From Pseudomonas sp. SST3 (GTDB lineage: Bacteria > Pseudomonadota > Gammaproteobacteria > Pseudomonadales > Pseudomonadaceae): a DNA stretch of 64,000 bases. How positions within the stretch are numbered: the first letter of the stretch is position 1; every line of letters starts with the position of its first letter. The stretch is taken from contig NZ_QORI02000001.1 of NCBI RefSeq assembly GCF_003325755.1, forward strand, positions 372,001 through 436,000, in the 5' to 3' direction. The notes under the pieces are model-generated. The model had not been told where the DNA came from. It made no database searches and saw only the letters and a program-made list of their open reading frames with translations. Shown piece by piece: positions 58,313 through 64,000 of the stretch. The position numbers and the translations under genes are program-made.

Positions 58313-59497
58313 TCAACTCGTTTCCACCAACGTACCCCGCCGCACGAGCGTCGAGCGCCGTGCTCGCAATTTGCGCCACCAGATCACCACGCCGGTCACC
58401 GACAGCACCGCAATCGCCACGCCTAACACGGCAATCAGGATACGCCCCGGCAGGCCGAGGATTCGGCCGCCATGGATTGCAGGCTGCAACATGTGGAACT
58501 GCTCGCCTAGCGTGCCCTGCCCCGGGATCTCCTGGCCCAGTAACTGCGTGCCGTCGCTGCCATGGAAGAACAGCCAGGCGTTGCCCTGGTTGCTGTCGTG
58601 GTCACCGAAGCCAGCGCCGTAGAAGTTGTATTCGAAGCTGTAGTACAGCTCGCCGATGGGCTCACTCAGCCCCAGGTCCGCGGCGTGCTGCATGGCGTAG
58701 TCGTAAGCCTGGTGGAAATCGTACCGGGTCACGCCGAGTTCTTCCTTGGGCAGCTTGCCTCTGGCCTCGTAGACGCTCGGAGCAACGGGTGAAAGTAACG
58801 AAACCACTGGCTTGAACACCTGTTCAGGCAGGTTCATCGCGATGCTGCTGACCGCCACCGGGGTTAGCAATAACCACAGCCAGAGTCCGCTGGCACGATG
58901 CACGTCATGGTTGAGTCGCTGTCGCTTGATCTTCCAGGCCGTCCACCATTTGCTGAAGAATGGCCGCCCGCGCGGGAAGGTCAACAGCAGCGAGATGAAG
59001 CAATCCAGGGTCCAGAAGATCGCGACGATACCCATCAGCCAAAGCCCCCAATTTCTGGGCAGCGACAGGTTGTAGTGGAATTCGAGCATGAACGGCACGA
59101 AGTTCTGCCGCGAAAAACAGCACTCGCCCCAGTAGCGCGTGCCGACCGGCTCGCCGGTGACCACGTCGAGGTAGTGCACCACCGGCCGCTCGTCATAGGG
59201 TTTTCCGGTTTCAGGGTCGTTGCGCGGCACCAGTGCCATCAGCGCGGCATGGCCCGGCTCGTCGGGAAATTCCATGTACCAGACCTGCATGCGCGGATTG
59301 GCCTGCTGCAGCCGCTCCACCAACGTGCCCGGCGCCAGCACGGGCCCTTGGCTGGTGGTGTGGTAGAACTCCGGGTTCAGCCACTCGTCCAGCTCGTGAT
59401 GAAAGGCGAGGATGCTGCCGGTAATACCGGCGAGGAACAGGAACAGCGCGGTGGCCAGGCCAATGTAGCGGTGCAGAAGAACGAGGATCGGGCGCAT
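58313..59497 (-). CDS. PepSY-associated transmembrane protein (possible ferric reductase-like)
   Basis: 394-aa inner-membrane protein with four helices (VLLHRYIGLATALFLFLAGITGSILAF, LWLMGIVAIFWTLDCFISLLLTF, LWLWLLLTPVAVSSIAMNL and GRILIAVLGVAIAVLSVTGVV) and a large periplasmic PepSY region (about 35-130 and 215-350). Several His residues near helices (LLHRYIG, FHHELDEW, DVHRASG) suggest heme or metal ligands, as in FoxB/PiuB-type siderophore-reducing proteins. It follows a TonB siderophore receptor but has its own upstream terminator. Confidence 0.85.
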   Translation of the reverse strand: MRPILVLLHRYIGLATALFLFLAGITGSILAFHHELDEWLNPEFYHTTSQGPVLAPGTLVERLQQANPRMQVWYMEFPDEPGHAALMALVPRNDPETGKPYDERPVVHYLDVVTGEPVGTRYWGECCFSRQNFVPFMLEFHYNLSLPRNWGLWLMGIVAIFWTLDCFISLLLTFPRGRPFFSKWWTAWKIKRQRLNHDVHRASGLWLWLLLTPVAVSSIAMNLPEQVFKPVVSLLSPVAPSVYEARGKLPKEELGVTRYDFHQAYDYAMQHAADLGLSEPIGELYYSFEYNFYGAGFGDHDSNQGNAWLFFHGSDGTQLLGQEIPGQGTLGEQFHMLQPAIHGGRILGLPGRILIAVLGVAIAVLSVTGVVIWWRKLRARRSTLVRRGTLVETS

Positions 59498-59514
59498 CGT
59501 CGGTTACCGTTTTT

Positions 59515-59553
59515 TAAAATGCAAAAAGCCGCCGATCCATAGCGATCGGCGGC
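59515..59553 (-). terminator. Intrinsic terminator of the TonB receptor gene
   Basis: 10-bp stem GCCGCCGATC / GATCGGCGGC with a 6-base loop, followed on the minus strand by TTTTTGCATTTT. It lies 12 bp past the receptor stop and before the PepSY gene, so the latter probably has its own promoter or partial read-through. Confidence 0.85.
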
Positions 59554-59564
59554 AGCGTCACGGA

Positions 59565-62048
59565 TCAGAAGTCGTAGGTCAGGGTCGCCATGACGTTGCG
59601 CTCCTCGCCGTAGTAGCACTGGCTCAGGCTGTTGCATGCGGCCACGTACTCCTCATCGGTGAGGTTGTTGAGATTCAGACGCACGCCGACGCCCTGCAAG
59701 CCCATACGCGCCATGTCGTAGCCGAGCATGGCGTCATACAGCGTGTACGACGGTATGCGCAGTGTGTTCTCCGCATCGGCCCAGCTCCTGCCGAAATAGC
59801 GCGCGCCACCGCCGACCTGCAGCCCTGCCAGAGGGCCCTGATCGAAGGTGTAATCGGTCCACAACGAGGCCATGTTGCGCGCGACTGCGTTGGGCGTATT
59901 GCCACGATTGTTCACGCCTGCGGCGCCGGTGAAGTCCTTGGAATACTCCACGTCCATGTAGGTGTAACTGGCAATGACGTTGACCTGTTCGAGCGGCCGC
60001 AGACGGGCTTCCATTTCCACGCCTTTGGACGTGAGCTCGCCCACTGCGCGGTAGAAATTTTCGTTGGAATCCTTGTTCGCCAGGTTCGACTGTTTCAGAT
60101 CGAAGTAGGAAATGGTGTAGAGATCGTCGGTGCCGAGCGGCTGGTACTTCAGCCCTACCTCGTACTGTTCGCCCTCGGTCGGGTCCAGCAGGGCAATGTC
60201 GTAGACCCCTGGCGATACCTCGTTATAGGCCGCGGTGGCGTTCGGATTGAAGGACTCCGAGTAACTGACGTAGGGAGACAGGCCGTTATCGAAGGCATAG
60301 AGCACACCGACCCGGCCGGTGAACTGCTCCAGCTTGGCGCTATCGGCCTGGTCACCATAGGACGCATCGTTCGTATGGTCGAAGGAGACATCCACCCAAT
60401 CCTGGCGCATGCCCAACGAGAAGCGCCAGTTGCCCAGACTGATCAGATCCTGCACATAGAGGCCGGTCTGCTCCAGCTCACGGGTCTCGTCGTACTGGTG
60501 ATGGAACGTCGGGCTACCTGCCCCGACTGCACCGGTGTAGGGGTTGATCGCAGGCAGCCCATAACCCGCGTCGTAGTCGACCTTGGCCTTGCGCCGCTGG
60601 TAGTCGAGACCAGTTACCAGCGTGTGGCTGAGGGCACCGGTATCGAAGAGAAACTGCAACTGGTTGTCGATGGTCCACGCGTGCAGCGCCTCGTCGGCAC
60701 CGGTGTAGTAGCGCACCAGCTCGTCGGCCGTGGCGTAGCCGTATTGGTAGGCCTGCCCGGATTTCACGGTGGAGTCGAGGTACTGGAAGTTCTGCCGGGC
60801 GGACACGGTATCGTTGAAGCGGTGTTCCAGCTGGTAGCCGAGCATCTGCTGGTCTCGTTCGAACTTCTCGTAGTTATCGTCGCCTTCGAAGAAGCTGCGC
60901 GAGATGCGCTGACCGTTATGCGAGGTCACCGTGCCGTCAGCCGGCAGGCCGCCGTGGTAGCCGCTTTCGGGATCTTTCTGCAGCATCGCCAGCAAGGTCA
61001 GGCGAGTGTCCGCGGTGAAGTCGATGCTCACCGACGGCATCACCGCGTAGCGCTGCTCCTCGATACCATCGACCTGGTTATTGGCATCCTTGACCACGCC
61101 CGCAAGGCGATAGGCGATCCGCTCATCCTCCAGCGGGCCGGTGAAATCGAACGCGGCCTGCTCGTAGTCGTGGCTGCCATAGGAGAACTGCAGCTGGCGG
61201 CGGGTTTCGTGCTGCGGTTTCTTGGTGGTCATCGCCACCAGGCCGCCGGGCAGGCTGCGTCCATAGAGTACCGATGACGGCCCCTTGAGGATGTCGATAC
61301 GCTCGACGAAATAGGGGTCGACCTGCAGGCTGCTGTAGGTACCGCTATCGCCCAGGAGCTTCTGGCCGTCGAGGTAGAGGTTATCCACCGATCCGTCGGT
61401 AATGCCGCGCATGGCGACATAGTCATAACGCGTCGTCGCACCGTAAGGCGCGCTCATCAAGCCAGGCGTGTAGCGGACCGCCTGAGCGATGGAGCGTGAG
61501 CCTTGATCCTCGATCTGCTGGCGCGTTACCACCGAAACGGTCTGAGAGGTCTCTGCCAGCGGCATGCTGGTCTTGGTCGCCACGCTGCTATGGGTAGCGC
61601 TGTAGCCCTCCATCTCGCCCAGCGCATTGCCCAGGGCAAAGCCCTCGACCACCATCGGCTTCAATTCCACAGTGCCGGTTTGCTCCGGGCGCGGTGCTAA
61701 CGAGTAGGTGCCGCGCGCGTCGCGCGCCGCCTGCAGTCCGCTGTCCTGTAACAGCGTTTCGAAGCCTTCCTCAATGCCGTATTGACCTTGCAGGCCGCTC
61801 GATTGACGCCCCTCGAGCAGGCTGCCATCAACCGACAACATAACCCCCGCCTCGCCGGCAAAGCGGCTAAGCGCACTGGACAGCGGACCCGCCGGAATAT
61901 CGTAACCACGCACAGCCTGCTGACTGGCGGACTGCGCCAAGGCCACCGGCGGCGTAGCAAGCGTGACAAGGGGCAGACAGAACATAGCGGCGCGAATGGC
62001 ATGGGCGAGCGTACTGGAACGGCGGAGCGGAAGAGCATTGAGATGCAT
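59565..62048 (-). CDS. TonB-dependent siderophore receptor with STN signalling domain
   Basis: 827-aa outer-membrane receptor. Signal peptide about 1-39. Residues about 50-110 form the STN domain (YDIPAGPLSSALSRFAGEAGV), which passes the signal to FecR. The plug (about 150-270) includes SQTVSVVTRQQIEDQGSRS and VERIDILKGPSSVLYG. The rest is a beta-barrel ending in aromatic Phe (MATLTYDF). Likely ligand is a ferric siderophore, unidentified. The operon has sigma factor and FecR upstream. Confidence 0.94.
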   Translation of the reverse strand: MHLNALPLRRSSTLAHAIRAAMFCLPLVTLATPPVALAQSASQQAVRGYDIPAGPLSSALSRFAGEAGVMLSVDGSLLEGRQSSGLQGQYGIEEGFETLLQDSGLQAARDARGTYSLAPRPEQTGTVELKPMVVEGFALGNALGEMEGYSATHSSVATKTSMPLAETSQTVSVVTRQQIEDQGSRSIAQAVRYTPGLMSAPYGATTRYDYVAMRGITDGSVDNLYLDGQKLLGDSGTYSSLQVDPYFVERIDILKGPSSVLYGRSLPGGLVAMTTKKPQHETRRQLQFSYGSHDYEQAAFDFTGPLEDERIAYRLAGVVKDANNQVDGIEEQRYAVMPSVSIDFTADTRLTLLAMLQKDPESGYHGGLPADGTVTSHNGQRISRSFFEGDDNYEKFERDQQMLGYQLEHRFNDTVSARQNFQYLDSTVKSGQAYQYGYATADELVRYYTGADEALHAWTIDNQLQFLFDTGALSHTLVTGLDYQRRKAKVDYDAGYGLPAINPYTGAVGAGSPTFHHQYDETRELEQTGLYVQDLISLGNWRFSLGMRQDWVDVSFDHTNDASYGDQADSAKLEQFTGRVGVLYAFDNGLSPYVSYSESFNPNATAAYNEVSPGVYDIALLDPTEGEQYEVGLKYQPLGTDDLYTISYFDLKQSNLANKDSNENFYRAVGELTSKGVEMEARLRPLEQVNVIASYTYMDVEYSKDFTGAAGVNNRGNTPNAVARNMASLWTDYTFDQGPLAGLQVGGGARYFGRSWADAENTLRIPSYTLYDAMLGYDMARMGLQGVGVRLNLNNLTDEEYVAACNSLSQCYYGEERNVMATLTYDF

Positions 62049-62151
62049 GAGTCATCCTTTTTGCGCGGCAAAATCGTGATCGTTGCCGTTATGCCCGCCG
62101 ACATTGCCAAAAAGGGAACTGCAGATAAGAACTTTTTACATTCGTGTTTAA

Positions 62152-63105
62152 TCAGGCGGTCGTCTGCAATGGCTCGAGGCTCACCCACCAGGGAAGCCGA
62201 CGATTGATACGCAGCGACAGCGTGCTCGCCAGCGCTTCCAATACCCGCTCGGTATCCGCCAATGGATAGGCGCCCACTACACGCAGACCCGCCACTCGCG
62301 GATCGCAACCGAGATAGCCCTGGCGATAGCGCGCCAACTCCGCGACAAAATCGTCGAGGCGCAGGTTATCGGCCAGCAGCACGCCGCCGGCCCAGGCTTG
62401 CCGACCCGATTGGACAGGTTGTCCGGGCTCGATGCGATGACTGTCGAAGGCAATCTGTTGCCCCCGCGTGACGGTACCTGAACTGCCACGCTCGGCCAGC
62501 TGGATCTCGATGGTCCCGTCGAACACGCTGAGCTGAGTGCTACCGTCACGCTGCAGCACCGAGAATCTCGCGGCATCACGCGCCAGCAGGATGCCCTCGG
62601 CGGTACGCAGCATCAGCGGACGTCGATCGGCAACCGTCTGCAGTAACAGCTCACCGCGGAACAGCGAGACCTTGCGAGTCCGGTCTTCAAAGGCGATGTC
62701 CACGGCGCTATCGGTGTTCAACCACAGCCGTGAGCCGTCATCCAGACGCCAATCGCGCACCTCACCAACAGCCGTGCGCTGGTCCGCCGTCCAGCTTCGC
62801 CACGGCATTGCACCCGCGGCCAGCGCCAGCGCGCCTCCACCGCAGAGGATCGACAGGGTCTTCAGTGCCTGCCGGCGATTCGCCTGCCTGGGTTGCAACA
62901 GGGCCGTAGCCGCTGGGCTGAACCGATCACCGGCCAAGGGTTCGAGCCGTCCGCTGATATGCTCGACCCGTTGCCAGGCGCGGGCATGCTCGGGTGCCGC
63001 CAGCCAGGCACGCCAGGCTTCTCGGTCAGCCTCGCTGGCCGATTCGGATTGCAGCACCGCGAACCACCGGGCCGCAGCCTGCAGCACCTGATAGTCGAGG
63101 CTCAT
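62152..63105 (-). CDS. FecR-family anti-sigma/signal transducer
   Basis: 317 aa. The N-terminal cytoplasmic domain (DUF4880) carries AARWFAVLQSESASEADREAWRAWLAA. A hydrophobic segment follows near 85-105 (TLSILCGGGALALAAGAMP). The periplasmic FecR domain follows (WRLDDGSRLWLNTDSAVDIAF). It relays the STN signal from the receptor to the ECF sigma factor. 4-bp overlap with the sigma gene. Confidence 0.94.
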   Translation of the reverse strand: MSLDYQVLQAAARWFAVLQSESASEADREAWRAWLAAPEHARAWQRVEHISGRLEPLAGDRFSPAATALLQPRQANRRQALKTLSILCGGGALALAAGAMPWRSWTADQRTAVGEVRDWRLDDGSRLWLNTDSAVDIAFEDRTRKVSLFRGELLLQTVADRRPLMLRTAEGILLARDAARFSVLQRDGSTQLSVFDGTIEIQLAERGSSGTVTRGQQIAFDSHRIEPGQPVQSGRQAWAGGVLLADNLRLDDFVAELARYRQGYLGCDPRVAGLRVVGAYPLADTERVLEALASTLSLRINRRLPWWVSLEPLQTTA

Positions 63106-63620
63106 GCCTCGTCCTCGGCCAGCATCAGGCAGTGCAGCATGGCCTGCGCCATGTATTTTTTTACCATCCGCTCGGACACCCCGAGCTCGACGGCGATGGC
63201 TGCGTAGGTCATCCCGTGCAGCTGTGACAGCAGAAATGCACGACGCACCTTGATCGGCAGGCGCGCCAGCATCGCATCGACCTGCACCAGCGTTTCGACG
63301 ACTAGCGCTTGCGATTCTGGCGACGGCATCACGGCTTCGGGCTGCAGCATGAGCGCATCCAGATAGGCCTGCTCGATCCGCTTGCGGCGCCAGTGATTGA
63401 TCAGCAGCCCCCTGGCGATGGTATGCAGGTAGGCGCGGGGTTCGCGAATGGCGTCCAGCCGATGGTCCTTGGTCAATACGCGGACAAAGGTGTCCTGCGC
63501 CAGGTCGGCGGCCTTCTGGCTACAACCGAGCTGGCGACGCAACCAGCCGTTCAGCCAGCTCTGATGATCCACATAGAGTCGATGCACCAGCTGCTGCCGG
63601 ACCATACCCTGGGTCGCCAT
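63102..63620 (-). CDS. FecI-type ECF sigma factor
   Basis: 172 aa. Region 2 DLAQDTFVRVLTKD and region 4 RAFLLSQLHGMTYAAIAVELGVSERMVKKYM are canonical ECF sigma features. AAGGAC lies before the ATG. It should transcribe the receptor gene when the siderophore is bound. A possible Fur-like site lies 21 bp upstream. Confidence 0.95.
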   Translation of the reverse strand: MATQGMVRQQLVHRLYVDHQSWLNGWLRRQLGCSQKAADLAQDTFVRVLTKDHRLDAIREPRAYLHTIARGLLINHWRRKRIEQAYLDALMLQPEAVMPSPESQALVVETLVQVDAMLARLPIKVRRAFLLSQLHGMTYAAIAVELGVSERMVKKYMAQAMLHCLMLAEDEA

Positions 63621-63640
63621 GGACGTTGTCCTTCACCGTA

Positions 63641-63664
63641 GAGAACGTAATGCTAACGCTTCTC
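63641..63664. promoter_or_regulatory. Weak candidate Fur-type site upstream of the sigma factor
   Basis: GAGAA and TTCTC arms surround a 14-base AT-balanced middle, in the promoter region of an iron-starvation sigma factor. Fur control is expected from the family; the match to the Fur consensus is poor. Confidence 0.25.
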
Positions 63665-63769
63665 AACAACACAATCCATTCCCAGCGACGACGGTGTTTA
63701 TCGGTCTCATTCGGCCTTTTGCCCGGCCTCGGCTAGGCTCATCTCAAGACAGTTTTTCGGAGGCTGCAC

Positions 63770-64000
63770 ATGAAACACATCGCAAGGCTGAGTGCCGCCG
63801 TCCTGCTGCTAGCTGTATCGGCGGTCCAGGCGGAAGAAATGCTGCCTGGGCTATGGGAGTTTTCCAGCGACGACATCGAGGTGAACGGCATGCAAATGCC
63901 GGGCGTCGCGGAGATGGTCGAACAGATGAAGAGCCTCCCGCCCGAGCAGAAAAAGATGATGGAGGAAATGCTCGCGGCACAGGGTGTCGAGCTGGGTGCC
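63770..64000 (+). CDS. DUF3617 exported protein (3' end outside window)
   Basis: 77 residues are visible from ATG 63770 (GGAGG 8 bases upstream). Signal peptide MKHIARLSAAVLLLAVSAVQA, then EEMLPGLWEFSSDDIEVNG. The LPGLWE motif is typical of DUF3617 proteins, which are about 130-160 aa and of unknown function. Right edge cuts it. Confidence 0.82.
   Translation, partial: MKHIARLSAAVLLLAVSAVQAEEMLPGLWEFSSDDIEVNGMQMPGVAEMVEQMKSLPPEQKKMMEEMLAAQGVELGA

Overview
The window is GC-rich gammaproteobacterial chromosome. Gene content and order point to a Pseudomonas-type organism. Short palindromic intergenic repeats (GTAGGGTGGGC... and GGTGGATCG... types) and the polyamine locus order suggest the Stutzerimonas (Pseudomonas stutzeri) group. 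That species-level placement is an inference from memory, not a search result.

Layout. (1) 1-17.3 kb is a polyamine locus. A minus-strand run reads spuA-spuB-spuC-spuD-spuE-spuF-spuG, with spuG cut by the left edge. It is followed by divergent spuI, aguR, aguB and aguA, which turn agmatine into putrescine and feed the gamma-glutamylation route. After them come three small exported proteins, a PAS-GGDEF protein and the acyl desaturase desA. This order resembles the Pseudomonas aeruginosa spu/agu/desA region. (2) 17.8-21.0 kb holds a response regulator / hybrid-sensor-type kinase / response regulator module. (3) 21.2-26.6 kb carries kauB (also polyamine catabolism), rpmG-rpmB, an IclR regulator, a TetR regulator and a divergent alpha/beta hydrolase. 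(4) 26.7-31.2 kb is a beta-oxidation operon: a bifunctional FadB/FadJ-type enzyme and two acyl-CoA dehydrogenases, in the style of pimeloyl-CoA pathways. gabD follows. (5) tRNA-Arg(CCG) lies at 33.3 kb. Just beyond it is an AT-richer accessory island (33.5-39.7 kb) with a GTP-dependent restriction-modification system: two D12-class adenine methyltransferases face an McrB-like motor and an McrC/LlaJI-R2-like PD-(D/E)XK nuclease. The first methyltransferase has an HTH fused at its N-terminus, and a near-perfect 24-bp dyad covers its promoter and touches its start codon. (6) The right side of the island is scarred by an IS3-family fragment, which has beheaded a large ATPase/winged-helix protein. 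A PH-domain protein, a VOC-family fragment and a class C beta-lactamase follow. (7) 44.4-52.8 kb is a complete malonate decarboxylase locus, mdcABCDEGH plus transporter mdcLM and regulator mdcR. (8) 52.9-58.2 kb holds small proteins and a TAXI-type TRAP transporter with a DUF1850 partner. (9) 58.3-63.6 kb is a FecI/FecR/TonB-receptor iron-uptake system with a PepSY membrane protein. A DUF3617 gene runs off the right edge.

How the genes work together. Regions 1, 3 and 4 give a nearly complete agmatine/putrescine/spermidine to GABA to succinate route: agu, spuI/spuB, spuC or kauB, spuA, gabD. The gabT transaminase is not in the window. The restriction island is the most unusual part. Its two short m6A methylases probably protect the two strands of an asymmetric site, while the R1/R2 pair cuts unmodified DNA using GTP. 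The layout suggests that the HTH-methylase controls its own transcription.
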